Positions 27,259 to 35,844 of a stretch of 64,000 nt of DNA are shown here, piece after piece. This DNA comes from Antiquaquibacter soli. Its GTDB lineage: Bacteria; Actinomycetota; Actinomycetes; Actinomycetales; Microbacteriaceae. Under the pieces are notes generated by a model. The model saw nothing but the letters and a program-made list of their open reading frames with translations, was not told the DNA's origin and did no database searches. The translations under genes and the position numbers were made by a program. The stretch covers positions 1,922,001 to 1,986,000 of the forward strand of contig NZ_JAUQUB010000001.1 of the NCBI RefSeq assembly GCF_030580675.1, in the 5' to 3' direction. Every line of letters begins with the position of its first letter. Within the stretch, counting starts at the first letter, position 1.

Positions 27259-28479
27259 CTAGGTGCCGGATGCCGGTCGCGGCAGTACTCGGACCCACCC
27301 CCGTTCGCGCTCCCTGACACGCCCGTCGAGCTCGAGCAGCCCGAGCGCCGCGTGGACGTCGACGACCGAGAGCCCTGACCGCGCGGCGAGTTCCTCGGGA
27401 CGTCGCGCGGAACGGTCGCTGAGGGCATCGAGCAATCGGATGACGCGGGGGTCGCCCGCGCTCCCCCGCGCGCTCTCGGGTAGCTCGACCCCGACGAGCT
27501 CGGCCATCTCGTCGGGACTCGTGACGAGCCGCACGTCGTGCTCGCGGATGACGCGGTGGCATCCCGCGGATGCTGCACTCGTGACCGGGCCGGGTACGGC
27601 GCCCACGGGTCGACCGAGCTGGAGCGCGTGGCTCACGGTGTTGAGGGCGCCCGAACGCCAGCCCGCCTCGACGACGACCGTCGCCTGACTCGCCGCGGCG
27701 ATGAGGCGGTTGCGCTGCAGGAACCGCCACTTCGTCGGTTGCGCGCCGGGCGGGAGCTCAGCGATCACGCAGCCCCGCTCGACGATGCGGCTCAGGAGCG
27801 CCTCGTGGCCCGCGGGGTAGAAGCGGTCGACGCCGCCGGCGAGGAACGCGACGGTCGCGCCCTGGCTCGCGAGAGCGGCGCGATGGGCCATCCCGTCGAT
27901 GCCGTACGCGCCGCCGGACACGATCGCGAATCCGCGGTCGACGAGCCCGGCGGACGCCTCCATGGTGACGTGCTCCCCGTAGCCGGTGGCCGCGCGGGCG
28001 CCGACGATCGCGATCGATGAGTCGAGTGCGGCGACGGCACCGCCCTGCCCGCGCTGCCACAGCGCGAGGGGGGCTGACTCCCCGAGGTCGTCGACGCCGG
28101 GGATCCACGAGTCCTCGCCCGGGATGCTCAGCCGCACCCCGAGGCGCACCGCCTGCCGCAGAGCCACCAGCGCTGTGGCCGACGCGAGCCGAGGGATCCA
28201 TCGATCGAGTCCTGACTGGATGTCCCTCGGACCCAGCCCGCTGGGCGAGGCGGCTCGGGTGATCGCTTCGAGCTCCGAGCGCTCGACCAGGGCGGTGAGG
28301 GCGCCGGCGGCACCGAGCTCAGCCACGAGCAGCCCCGCCACGCGGTCGCCGGGCTCGGCGAGGCCTGACCACACCGATCGGGCGAACCGCTCCTCGATGC
28401 CGTCGCGGTCGAGATCGGGCGAGCTCACCGCGCGCACGAGTTCGGCGACCTCCGCCTCCTTGAGTCCGAACATGGTCAC
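27259..28479 (-). CDS. dprA: DNA-processing protein DprA
   Basis: Loads RecA on incoming single-stranded DNA during transformation. 406 residues: an N-terminal SAM-like region, the Rossmann core with IVGARAATGYGE, VSGGAYGIDGMAHRAAL and FLAGGVDRFYPAGH, and a C-terminal winged helix. GTG 28479 overlaps the comM stop (GTGA), with GAGGAG 12 bases upstream; ATG 28473 is the alternative. With comM and yraN it forms a tightly coupled operon. Other competence genes are not in the window. Confidence 0.92.
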   Translation of the reverse strand: MTMFGLKEAEVAELVRAVSSPDLDRDGIEERFARSVWSGLAEPGDRVAGLLVAELGAAGALTALVERSELEAITRAASPSGLGPRDIQSGLDRWIPRLASATALVALRQAVRLGVRLSIPGEDSWIPGVDDLGESAPLALWQRGQGGAVAALDSSIAIVGARAATGYGEHVTMEASAGLVDRGFAIVSGGAYGIDGMAHRAALASQGATVAFLAGGVDRFYPAGHEALLSRIVERGCVIAELPPGAQPTKWRFLQRNRLIAAASQATVVVEAGWRSGALNTVSHALQLGRPVGAVPGPVTSAASAGCHRVIREHDVRLVTSPDEMAELVGVELPESARGSAGDPRVIRLLDALSDRSARRPEELAARSGLSVVDVHAALGLLELDGRVRERERGWVRVLPRPASGT

Positions 28480-30011
28480 GTCGAGATCGCCCTCCTCAGG
28501 TACAGCGCCTGACCGAGGTGGTCGGCGGTCGGTTTGTCGGCGCCGGCGAGGTCGGCGAGCGTCCACGCCAGACGCAGGACGCGGTCGTAGCCGCGCATCG
28601 TGATGCCGCCGCGCTCCAGTGCGCGGTCGATGTCCACGGTCACTGCTGGCGGCAGCCGCATGCCCGGGGCACGTAGCCACGCTCCCGAGGCCTGGGAGTT
28701 GAGGCGCCACGGGGTTGCGGCCAGTCGCGCGGCGGCGGCCCCACGGGCTGCGGCGACTCGGGCCCGGGCATCCGCCGTGGTGAGGCGTGGGGCATCCTGC
28801 GCCGTGCGCAACTGGGCGGCGGTGATGCGCGCCACGCGGAACTGGATGTCGATGCGGTCGAGCAGCGGACCCGAGAGCCGCCCCAGGTAGCGCCGTCGTG
28901 CCATGGGCGGGCACGAGCACTCCGAGTCGCGAGCGCCGTACTGCCCACACGGGCACGGGTTCGCCGCCATGACGAGTTGCACCCGCGCCGGATAGGTCGC
29001 GACTCCCCCGGCGCGATGGATGGTGATGACACCGGACTCGAGGGGCTGGCGCAGCGCGTCGAGCGCGGACGGCGCGAACTCGGGCGCCTCATCGAGGAAG
29101 AGGACGCCGTCGGATGCCCGAGCGATGGCGCCGGGCCGAATCAGCCCGCTCCCGCCGCCGACGAGGGCAGCAGCCGACGCAGTGTGGTGCGGTGCCTCGT
29201 AGGGCGGCCGCGTGATGAGCGAGTCCCCGACGGGCAGGCCCGCGAGCGAATGGATGGAGCTGACGTCGAGTGCGGCACGCGCGTCGAGATCGGGTAGCAG
29301 GCCGGGCAGTCTCGCGGCGAGCATCGTCTTGCCCGCGCCTGGCGGCCCCAGGAGGAAGACGTGGTGGCCGCCCGCGGCGGCCGCGAGAAGCGCCTCGACC
29401 GCGTCCACGTTGCCGATGACCTCGGCGAGATCTCCGCCGGCGGTCTCCGGCGCGGGCGCGGCGGGACGAGCGATCGCCTCGACGGGCTCTGGCTCAAACT
29501 CTCCGCCGTGCCAGATGGCCGCGTCGCGCAATGAAGCGACGGGGACGACGGCGATATCCGGCACGAGCGAGGCCTCGTCGGCATTGGCCGCCGGCACCAT
29601 GACGGTGCGGTAGCCAGCGGCGGATGCCGCGACCACGGCGGGCAGGATGCCCGACACCGGCCGCAACCGGCCGTCGAGCCCGAGCTCCCCGAGGTGCACC
29701 ACCCGATCGATCGACTCGGCGGACACCGCGCCGTCCGCCGCGAGGACCGCGACGGCTATGGCGAGGTCGAAGCCCGATCCGTGCTTGGGCAGCGAGGCGG
29801 GAGACAGGTTGACGGTCACGCGGTGCGACGGGAACCCGCATCCCGAGTTCACCGCGGCCGCGCGCACCCGGTCGCGCGCCTGCGACAGTGCCGCGTCGGG
29901 CAAGCCGATGATGACGACCCCGGGCAGATTGCTGGAGATGTCCGCCTCGACGTCGACGACCGCTCCCGAGAGCCCGGCGAGCGCGATCGCGTGCGTGCGC
30001 CCGAGCGCCAT
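28476..30011 (-). CDS. comM: YifB/ComM-type Mg-chelatase-like AAA+ ATPase
   Basis: A 511-residue AAA+ protein. The N-terminal ChlI-like domain (LSPASLPKHGSGFDLAIAV) precedes Walker A GPPGAGKTMLAARLPG, Walker B DGVLFLDEAPEF and a C-terminal domain with MAANPCPCGQYG and the CSCPP cysteine group. ComM is a branch-migration helicase that promotes recombination of transforming DNA. ATG 30011 shares one base with the yraN stop (TGATG), and its own stop overlaps dprA. Confidence 0.93.
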   Translation of the reverse strand: MALGRTHAIALAGLSGAVVDVEADISSNLPGVVIIGLPDAALSQARDRVRAAAVNSGCGFPSHRVTVNLSPASLPKHGSGFDLAIAVAVLAADGAVSAESIDRVVHLGELGLDGRLRPVSGILPAVVAASAAGYRTVMVPAANADEASLVPDIAVVPVASLRDAAIWHGGEFEPEPVEAIARPAAPAPETAGGDLAEVIGNVDAVEALLAAAAGGHHVFLLGPPGAGKTMLAARLPGLLPDLDARAALDVSSIHSLAGLPVGDSLITRPPYEAPHHTASAAALVGGGSGLIRPGAIARASDGVLFLDEAPEFAPSALDALRQPLESGVITIHRAGGVATYPARVQLVMAANPCPCGQYGARDSECSCPPMARRRYLGRLSGPLLDRIDIQFRVARITAAQLRTAQDAPRLTTADARARVAAARGAAAARLAATPWRLNSQASGAWLRAPGMRLPPAVTVDIDRALERGGITMRGYDRVLRLAWTLADLAGADKPTADHLGQALYLRRAIST

Positions 30012-30367
30012 CAGAACACCCCCTCGAGGTGCTCGACGGTCACACGCCCCTCGCGCGGCGCGATCACCGCGACCGCGTCGATGCGGATGCTGCGCCAGTG
30101 CCCCGGGTGCGCCTCGCACCACGACGCCGCGAGTTGCCGCAGCCTCGCGAGCTTGCCCGTCGTTATCGCCTCGAGCGGATGCCCGAACCCGAGCCCCGAC
30201 CGCGTCTTGACCTCCACGATCACGAGGACGTCGCCGTCGCGGGCCACGAGATCGATCTCGCCCCGAGCGCACCGCCAGTTGCGCTCGATGATCGTCAGCC
30301 CCTGCGCCGTCAGATGCTGGGCGGCGATCTCCTCGCCGCGGCGGCCGAGGACGTCTTTGGTTGCCAT
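30011..30367 (-). CDS. yraN: YraN family (UPF0102) nuclease-like protein
   Basis: A 118-residue protein with the PD-(D/E)XK-like core of the family: GRRGEEIAAQHL, GEIDLVARDGDVLVIVEVKT and GFGHPLEAI. The D..E.K arrangement (DLVARD then VEVKT) suggests a Holliday-junction-resolvase-like fold; the cellular role is not settled. It is the first gene of the yraN-comM-dprA operon. The ATG is preceded by GGAGGC. Confidence 0.92.
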   Translation of the reverse strand: MATKDVLGRRGEEIAAQHLTAQGLTIIERNWRCARGEIDLVARDGDVLVIVEVKTRSGLGFGHPLEAITTGKLARLRQLAASWCEAHPGHWRSIRIDAVAVIAPREGRVTVEHLEGVF

Positions 30368-30469
30368 GCCTCCAGGCTGGGTGACAGGAACCCACTCGCG
30401 GCGCGGGCGGAGGGAGACCGTGGACTACCGTTGCCTCACCGACGGTGTGAGGGAAGGGAGGGAGTCACC

Positions 30470-30607
30470 GTGATCGGGCTGAGCCTCGTGATGGGGTTCA
30501 CCGACTCGCCGTTCTCCTTCGGGGTCGCTGCCGTCGGCGTCGCTCTCGAGGTGTTCTTCGTCCGGGTCATGATCCGGGCGTGGCGCGGCGACTTCGACGC
30601 GACGTGA
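30470..30607 (+). CDS. Small single-helix membrane protein (45 residues)
   Basis: A short frame starting at GTG 30470 with a strong purine-rich site GGAGGGAG ending about six bases upstream. The product has one hydrophobic helix (about residues 17-33) and a charged end WRGDFDAT. It lies in the 241-base gap between yraN and the membrane protein at 30608 and abuts that gene's stop. The strong ribosome binding site is the main argument for a real gene; I know no family for it. Confidence 0.5.
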   Translation: MIGLSLVMGFTDSPFSFGVAAVGVALEVFFVRVMIRAWRGDFDAT

Positions 30608-31066
30608 CTAGGCCACGAGCATCCCGACGAGCCCCGTGACCACGGCAGCGAAGACGACGATGTCCGTCCACGTCGCGACCGTCTCGTCACGTCCCTTACC
30701 CCGCTTGGCGACGTGCCGGAATCCCGCGAGCCCGAGGTACAGCGCGCCCGGCAGCGCGCCGAGGTAGCCCCACGCCGGGATGAACGGCGCGACGAGCGCG
30801 ACCGCGCCGAGGCACAGGTTGGCGAACCCGAGCTCGTGCACGACCTGCTCGGCTCCCTTGTCCTCGATACCGAGGATGCCCTGCGCCGTGCGAGCAGGGT
30901 TCGCGAGCTGACTGATCCCCGCGACGACGAGCCGCGTGCCCACGCCCCAGAACGCCCACCAGATCCCGAAGACGACGAGGGGATGCCCGCCCGCGACCAC
31001 GAGGTGGATGAGGCCCGACACGAGCGGCAGCACGAGGGTCTGCAGCAGCACGAGTGCGCTGTACAT
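30608..31066 (-). CDS. Conserved membrane protein (DUF6790-like, tentative)
   Basis: A 152-residue protein with four predicted transmembrane helices. Between helices two and three lies a conserved-looking stretch, AEQVVHELGFANLCLG, which recalls the DUF6790 family, but I am not certain. Function is unknown. It sits on the minus strand downstream of lysE with only nine bases between, so it may be co-transcribed with the amino-acid exporter. Confidence 0.7.
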   Translation of the reverse strand: MYSALVLLQTLVLPLVSGLIHLVVAGGHPLVVFGIWWAFWGVGTRLVVAGISQLANPARTAQGILGIEDKGAEQVVHELGFANLCLGAVALVAPFIPAWGYLGALPGALYLGLAGFRHVAKRGKGRDETVATWTDIVVFAAVVTGLVGMLVA

Positions 31067-31075
31067 GGCGGGAGG

Positions 31076-31690
31076 TTAGTGCCCCCAGAGCCCCACGATC
31101 AGGCTTACCGCGATCGCGATCATCACCACGGCGATGAGGCCGTCGAGGATGCGCCAGGACGCCGGCCGCGCGAACAGGGGCCGGAGCATCCGCGACCCGA
31201 AACCGAGGGCGCTGAACCACGCGACGCTGCCGAGGGCCGCGCCGAGCGCGAACCACCAGCGGTCGTCGCCGTGGGTCGCTCCGATGGAGCCGAGCAGCAC
31301 GACCGTGTCGAGATAGACGTGCGGGTTGAGCCACGTGAGCGCGAGCACGGTGAGTACCGCGGAACGCAGCGAGATCGGAGACCCGGCGGGATCGGTGTCG
31401 AGCGCCCCCGGACGAAACGCGCGCATCGCGGATCGAACGCCGTACCAGGTGAGGAAGGCGGCGCCCGCGATCCTCACCACGACGAGCAGCCAGTCGGCCT
31501 GTTCGATGAGCACGCCGAGCCCAGCCACGCCGAGGGTGATGAGCACGGCATCCGACAGCGCGCAGATCGCGACGATCACGAGTACGTGCTCGCGGCGCAG
31601 ACCCTGCCGGAGCACGAAGGCGTTCTGGGCGCCGATCGCGACGATGAGCGACAGGCCGAGACCGAGACCGGCGAGGAGGGAGGCGAGCAC
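31076..31690 (-). CDS. LysE/ArgO family amino-acid exporter
   Basis: Exports lysine, arginine or a related amino acid. The membrane protein has six helices; the family start GLGLGLSLIVAIGAQNAFVL (residues 8-27) and LTWLNPHVYLDTVVL are diagnostic. GTG 31690 is preferred over GTG 31699: TAGCGT (31703-31698 on minus) ends seven bases before it, with TGGACT 17 bases further upstream, so the transcript would be leaderless. The divergent LysG-type regulator and the box at 31737-31751 indicate ligand-dependent activation. Confidence 0.9.
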   Translation of the reverse strand: MLASLLAGLGLGLSLIVAIGAQNAFVLRQGLRREHVLVIVAICALSDAVLITLGVAGLGVLIEQADWLLVVVRIAGAAFLTWYGVRSAMRAFRPGALDTDPAGSPISLRSAVLTVLALTWLNPHVYLDTVVLLGSIGATHGDDRWWFALGAALGSVAWFSALGFGSRMLRPLFARPASWRILDGLIAVVMIAIAVSLIVGLWGH

Positions 31691-31736
31691 CCGACCCACG
31701 CTACGGCTCGACCAACGACCAGTCCAGCTACAGTTC

Positions 31737-31751
31737 CTAATGGTCCATTAG
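31737..31751. promoter_or_regulatory. LysR-type (T-N11-A) box between lysE and lysG
   Basis: CTAATGG-T-CCATTAG is a perfect 15-base palindrome containing T-N11-A. It is centred about 52 bases upstream of the predicted lysE transcript start, the usual activator position. It also touches TAGAGT (31749-31754), the likely -10 of lysG, so it could mediate autorepression too. Confidence 0.65.
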
Positions 31752-31760
31752 AGTTCCTTC

Positions 31761-32636
31761 ATGGACCTCTCGCAGCTCCAGGCCCTCGCCGCGACCGTGG
31801 ACGGCGGCACCCTGGAGGCCGCCGCCCGAACCCTCCATGTCACCCCGTCCGCGATCAGCCAGCGGATCCGCGCGCTCGAGAACTCCGTCGGCAGCGTGCT
31901 GCTCGCCCGCTCCAAGCCCGTCGTGCCCACCCCCGCGGGCGTCGCCTACCTTCGCTTGGCGCGTCAGATCGATGCGCTCGCGACGGATGCCGCGGCCGAG
32001 GCGACCGGCACCGCCGAACAGCTGCCGCGCATCCCGATCGCCGTCAACGGCGACTCCCTCGCGACCTGGGTCATGCCCGCCCTCGCCGAGCTCGCCGGCG
32101 ACATGGTGTTCGACATCCACCGGGAGGACCAGGACCACTCCGCCCAACTTCTGCGCGACGGAACCGTCATGGCCGCGATCACCACGGAGGCGCGGCCGGT
32201 TCAGGGCTGCACGTCCGTGCGACTGGGCGCGATGCGCTACCGCCCCGTCGCCTCGCCCGAGTTCGCCGAGCGCTGGTTCGCTAGCGGGGTGGATGCCCGA
32301 AGCCTCGCGGTGGCGCCCGTCGTGGTGTTCGACCGCAAGGACGACATCCAGGACCGTTTCCTGCGCTCCGCGGGGCCGGGCCTCACACCACCTCGGCATT
32401 ACGTGCCCGTGTCGGCCGACTTCGCGGAGGCCGTGCTCCTCGGGTTCGGCTGGGCGATGCTGCCCGACCAGCAGTCTCTCGAGCCCGAGCGGGAGGGCCG
32501 GCTCGTGGAGCTCAGCCCGACCGGCCACGACACCGTCGTGCTGCATTGGCAGCAGTGGTCCCTGCGGACGACCGCACTCGACCGTGTCGCCGCCGCGATC
32601 GCCGCCGCGGCGGCTCGCAGTCTCGATCAGTCGTAA
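31761..32636 (+). CDS. lysG: LysR family regulator, ArgP/LysG type
   Basis: A 291-residue LysR regulator. The helix-turn-helix lies near residues 15-45, with GTLEAAARTLHVTPSAISQR giving the ArgP/LysG signature, followed by a periplasmic-binding-protein-like effector domain. It should sense a basic amino acid and activate the divergent lysE. TAGAGT ends six bases before the ATG, so it is probably leaderless. Its end overlaps the next minus-strand gene by ten bases. Confidence 0.9.
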   Translation: MDLSQLQALAATVDGGTLEAAARTLHVTPSAISQRIRALENSVGSVLLARSKPVVPTPAGVAYLRLARQIDALATDAAAEATGTAEQLPRIPIAVNGDSLATWVMPALAELAGDMVFDIHREDQDHSAQLLRDGTVMAAITTEARPVQGCTSVRLGAMRYRPVASPEFAERWFASGVDARSLAVAPVVVFDRKDDIQDRFLRSAGPGLTPPRHYVPVSADFAEAVLLGFGWAMLPDQQSLEPEREGRLVELSPTGHDTVVLHWQQWSLRTTALDRVAAAIAAAAARSLDQS

Positions 32637-32878
32637 ACGCGGACGACGCCCCACTCCTCGCCGAAGCGGCGGATGTCGAACATGCGCGACACCTCGTCGT
32701 CATCGGTGCCCTGGAACCGCCAGCCCTGCAGGTCGAGCGGGTGGGTCATGCCGACGAGCTCGTCCGCCAGCCGGGTCGGGGTATCGGTGACGCGGTAGTA
32801 GCGCCCCTCCCAGACGAGGCCGTAGGGCACACCGCCCTCGAACCAGACGCGCAGACCGGTGGCGTGCAGAACGCTCAT
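32627..32878 (-). CDS. Conserved small protein, function unknown
   Basis: An 83-residue soluble protein rich in aromatic residues and tryptophan (GLRVWFEGGVPYGLVWEGRY, LQGWRFQGTDD, EEWGVVRVYD), apparently all beta. I do not recognise a domain with confidence. The start is well supported: GAGGGAG lies about seven bases before ATG 32878. Between it and the ATPase gene (32879-32956) no other gene is seen. Confidence 0.72.
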   Translation of the reverse strand: MSVLHATGLRVWFEGGVPYGLVWEGRYYRVTDTPTRLADELVGMTHPLDLQGWRFQGTDDDEVSRMFDIRRFGEEWGVVRVYD

Positions 32879-32956
32879 GACAACTCCCTCGACAATCGAA
32901 CTCGTGTTCGAATGCTACGCCGCCGAATGGCGACACGCCAAACGTATGTTCGAATG

Positions 32957-33463
32957 TCAGGGAACCATCGCGGAGACCGCCTCCGCGACGGCGGATGGCG
33001 AGAGCTCGGTGGTGTCGATCATCGTGGATCGCGACTCAAGCCAGGGTCGCGCGGCCTCGTACGCGTCGACCTGCTCGAGCCGCCACCGTCGCGCCGATCT
33101 CTCACGGAGGTCCCGGCGAATGCGCCTCTCCAGTGCCGCCCGGTCGACGTGCAGCGTGACGGCGACGACCGGCTCGCCGATGCCGGCGAGCAGCTCGTCC
33201 CAGTACGCCTCGACGAAGACCGACTGGGGAACGACGACCACTCCACCGAGTTCGTCATGAACCGACCGCACGAGATCCGCGGCGAGCACGCGCCAGGCGG
33301 GCCAGTCCTGGAAGTTGCGGACGGGCCGCTTCGGGCCGAGGATCGGCTGGAGGAGGTAGCCGGGCTGCTCGGCGTCGACGACGGTGACATCCGGTCGGGC
33401 CTCGAGCGCCCGGCAGAGCGTCGTCTTCCCGGCGCCGAACGGGCCGTTGACCCAGAGGATCAC
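32957..33463 (-). CDS. TmrB-like small P-loop ATPase
   Basis: A 168-residue nucleotide-binding protein. Walker A is GPFGAGKTT at residues 7-15. The rest resembles the adenylate-kinase-like TmrB group (DAEQPGYLLQPIL, a lid region LERRIRRDLRERSARRW), known for tunicamycin resistance in Bacillus; that role is not implied here. The start overlaps the DUF2469 stop by four bases (ATGA), so it is coupled to the rnhB operon. Confidence 0.82.
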   Translation of the reverse strand: MILWVNGPFGAGKTTLCRALEARPDVTVVDAEQPGYLLQPILGPKRPVRNFQDWPAWRVLAADLVRSVHDELGGVVVVPQSVFVEAYWDELLAGIGEPVVAVTLHVDRAALERRIRRDLRERSARRWRLEQVDAYEAARPWLESRSTMIDTTELSPSAVAEAVSAMVP

Positions 33464-33783
33464 TCGTCGAGCGCGAGTTCCTTGGGGAGCTCAAGCTCCT
33501 TGGCGGAGAGCTCCTCGACGTTGACGTCCTTGAAGGTCAGCACCCGCACCGACTTCACGAACCGGTCGGAGCGGTAGACGTCCCACACCCACACGTCGTT
33601 CATGGTGAGCTCGAAGTAGAAGTCGTGCTCGGTGTCCTGGCGCACTAGCGTGACCTCGTTGGCGAGGTAGAAGCGCCGCTCCGTCTCGACGACGTAGCGG
33701 AACTGGCTCACGACGTCCCGGTACTCCCGGTAGAGCGCCAGTTCGACCTCGCGGTCGTAGTCCTCGAACTCGTCCTCATCCAT
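33460..33783 (-). CDS. DUF2469 family protein
   Basis: A 107-residue acidic cytoplasmic protein restricted to actinobacteria. Its opening DEDEFEDYDREVELALYREY and the following VSQFRYVVETERRFYL are typical of the family, which almost always lies after rnhB, as here (12 bases). Its function is not known; the strict synteny with rnhB and lepB suggests a role in core replication or envelope processes. Confidence 0.92.
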   Translation of the reverse strand: MDEDEFEDYDREVELALYREYRDVVSQFRYVVETERRFYLANEVTLVRQDTEHDFYFELTMNDVWVWDVYRSDRFVKSVRVLTFKDVNVEELSAKELELPKELALDE

Positions 33784-33795
33784 GGTTCAGACAGT

Positions 33796-34443
33796 CTAAG
33801 CCGTGCGCTCGTGCAACCAGGTCTGGCGGTGCATCGCCGACGGTCCGAGCGAGGCGATCGCCGCGTAGTGGTCGGCGGAGCCGTAGCCCTTGTTGCCCGG
33901 CCAGCCATAACCGGGATGCACGGAGTCCGCGTCGATCATGATGCGGTCCCGGTGCACCTTCGCCACGACCGACGCCGCCGCGACGGACGCGCAATCACGG
34001 TCGGCCTTGACGCGGGTCTGCACTCGAGGCGGCTTGGTCAGTGCGGGGGTGAGCCAGTCGTGAGCGCCGTCGAGCAGCACGATCGACTCGTGGATCGCGA
34101 CCTCGGCCTCGTGCAGCTCGACGAGCGCGCGGCGGCCGGCGAGCCCGAGAGCGGCGATGATGCCGATCGAGTCGACCTCGTCGGCGGTCGCGGCCCCGAT
34201 CGCGGTGTAGCGCGACCACGCCCGCGCCACGGGAGCGAGCTCCTCGCGGCGCTTCTCGCTCAGCAGCTTCGAGTCGCGAAGCCCGGTCGGGATGCCCCGC
34301 ACCCCCACCTCCACGACGGAGAGGCCGACGACGACCGGGCCGGCGATCGCCCCGCGACCGACCTCGTCGCATCCGATCACGAACCGGGCGCCGGACCGCA
34401 GGAGCGCCCTCTCGACGGCGAGCGTGGGGTCAGCGACCGCCAC
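33796..34443 (-). CDS. rnhB: Ribonuclease HII
   Basis: Removes misincorporated ribonucleotides and RNA primers from DNA. 215 residues; CDEVGRGAIAGPVVVG gives the first catalytic Asp/Glu pair, LRDSKLLSEKRREEL the substrate contact region, and VLLDGAHDW and KADRDCASVAAASVVAK the remaining acidic residues. The GTG start shares one base with the lepB stop (TAGTG), so translation is coupled. It is followed by DUF2469. Confidence 0.95.
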   Translation of the reverse strand: MAVADPTLAVERALLRSGARFVIGCDEVGRGAIAGPVVVGLSVVEVGVRGIPTGLRDSKLLSEKRREELAPVARAWSRYTAIGAATADEVDSIGIIAALGLAGRRALVELHEAEVAIHESIVLLDGAHDWLTPALTKPPRVQTRVKADRDCASVAAASVVAKVHRDRIMIDADSVHPGYGWPGNKGYGSADHYAAIASLGPSAMHRQTWLHERTA

Positions 34444-35213
34444 TACTTGCCGGCCCCAGCCTCGTCGACGCCGGCGAACGTCAGCGGGTAGTTGTCGAGC
34501 CACGCCCAGCGGTCGATCGGCCAGCTGATCAGTAGCGCGCGGCCGACGACGTTGTCGATCGGCACGAACCCGCCGGTCGGGTCGTCCTTGTGGAACGACG
34601 AATCCGCGGAGTTGTAGCGGTTGTCGCCCATGACCCACAGCGACCCCTCGGGTACCGTGACGTCGAAGTCGTCGCGCGTGGCCTTCGTGCTGCCGCTCGG
34701 AATCGTGATGTACGGCTCGTCGAGCGGCACGTCGTTGACGACGAGCTGCCCGAAGTCGTTGCAGCACACGACGTGGTCGCCCGGCAGCCCGATGATGCGC
34801 TTGATCAGGTGGTCGTTCGAGTCGGGGGCCGTCAACCCGACGAACGAGAGCAGGGCATCCACCGCCCCGACGAGCCAGTTGGTGGGCTCCTGGACCGTCG
34901 GCGACAGCCAGCCGCCCGGGTCGCGGAACACCACGACGTCGCCGTGCTCGAGCGGCATCAGGTCGGGGGTGAGCTGGTTCACGATGATGCGGTCGTCGAT
35001 GTGGAGCGTCTGCTCCATCGATGACGAGGGGATGTAGAACGACCGGATGAGGAACGTCTTGATGAGGAAGGAGATGACGAGAGCCGCGAGGAAGATGAGC
35101 AGGACGTCGCGGAGGAAGAGCTTCCAGCCCTTGCCCGCGGGCCGCTTGCCGTCGGACTCGGCGCGCCTGTCGTCGGACGCGGCGACCGCCTCGTCCCTGG
35201 TGTGATCTGTCAT
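34443..35213 (-). CDS. lepB: Signal peptidase I
   Basis: Cleaves signal peptides from exported proteins. 256 residues: a charged cytoplasmic head, one membrane anchor (36-54), the nucleophile S65 in YIPSSSMEQTL and the general base K138 in HLIKRIIGLPGD, then MGDNRYNSADS. All catalytic blocks are intact. CAGGGG is set five bases before ATG 35213. A hairpin at 35225-35253 separates it from rplS, so lepB-rnhB may be expressed partly by read-through. Confidence 0.95.
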   Translation of the reverse strand: MTDHTRDEAVAASDDRRAESDGKRPAGKGWKLFLRDVLLIFLAALVISFLIKTFLIRSFYIPSSSMEQTLHIDDRIIVNQLTPDLMPLEHGDVVVFRDPGGWLSPTVQEPTNWLVGAVDALLSFVGLTAPDSNDHLIKRIIGLPGDHVVCCNDFGQLVVNDVPLDEPYITIPSGSTKATRDDFDVTVPEGSLWVMGDNRYNSADSSFHKDDPTGGFVPIDNVVGRALLISWPIDRWAWLDNYPLTFAGVDEAGAGK

Positions 35214-35224
35214 TAAACCCCTGA

Positions 35225-35253
35225 GCTCCCTGCAAGCATACGTCGCAGGGAGC
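35225..35253 (-). terminator. Hairpin between rplS and lepB
   Basis: GCTCCCTGC (35225-35233) and GCAGGGAGC (35245-35253) form a perfect 9-bp stem with an 11-base loop, 28 bases after the rplS stop on minus. The descending strand then gives the lepB ribosome binding site, so it is a terminator for rplS or an attenuator in front of lepB. No U-run is present. Confidence 0.55.
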
Positions 35254-35280
35254 CCAGGAAAGTTGACACGCGGGAGGCGC

Positions 35281-35628
35281 TTAGAAGTCGCGCTTCTCCT
35301 TGATCTTCGCCTTCTTTCCGCGCAGGTTGCGGAGGTAGTAGAGCTTGGCACGGCGGACGTCACCGCGGGTGACGACCTCGATGTGGTCGATGACCGGGGA
35401 GTGCACCGGGAAGGTGCGCTCGACGCCGACCTGGAAGCTCACCTTGCGGACCGTGAAGGTCTCGCGGACGCCCTCGCCGGAGCGGCCGATGACGACGCCC
35501 TGGAAGACCTGGATGCGCGAGCGCGAGCCTTCGATGATGTTCACGTGCACCTTGACGGTGTCACCGGCACGGAAATCGGGGATGTTGTCCTTGAGGGACG
35601 CTGCGTCAACGCTGTCAAGGATGTGCAT
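35281..35628 (-). CDS. rplS: 50S ribosomal protein L19
   Basis: L19 at the subunit interface, 115 residues, normal length. [32 protein letters not shown] and [20 protein letters not shown] are family hallmarks, with the basic end [12 protein letters not shown]. It faces the tetR-map pair divergently. On the minus strand TTATCA near 35675-35670 is a plausible -10, giving a leader of about 35 bases. Confidence 0.97.
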   Translation of the reverse strand: MHILDSVDAASLKDNIPDFRAGDTVKVHVNIIEGSRSRIQVFQGVVIGRSGEGVRETFTVRKVSFQVGVERTFPVHSPVIDHIEVVTRGDVRRAKLYYLRNLRGKKAKIKEKRDF

Positions 35629-35768
35629 GGTTGTTCGCTCTCTGCGCCCGCCACAGGTCGACCGCGGTGTTGATAAGTTCAGAAAAGGTGGAGGTGTGTC
35701 ACATAGACTGCCGGAACCCCTGTGGCAGAGCCGGAACAGGACACGATCGAGAATTCTCTCACAGATGA

Positions 35769-35807
35769 TGCTCGGCGTGCCACTCAGCCGGCTCATATGG
35801 CCGAGCA
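35769..35807 (+). promoter_or_regulatory. Inverted repeat upstream of tetR-map
   Basis: TGCTCGGC (35769-35776) and GCCGAGCA (35800-35807) are perfect 8-base arms with a 23-base spacer, ending 37 bases before the chosen TetR start. It could be a leader hairpin or a two-half-site operator. If TetR actually starts at GTG 35722 it would be coding, so the call is weak. Confidence 0.3.
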
Positions 35808-35844
35808 CTATCGTCGGGGGTACGACCAGAAAGTTCACTCCCGT

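Noticed and set aside
27259-30367. dprA-comM-yraN as evidence of a specialised competence island
   Set aside because: These are part of the ordinary actinobacterial block; no com pilus or DNA-uptake genes are present in the window.
32957-33463. Tunicamycin resistance gene
   Set aside because: Only the small P-loop kinase-like fold is shared with TmrB; nothing in the context supports a resistance role.
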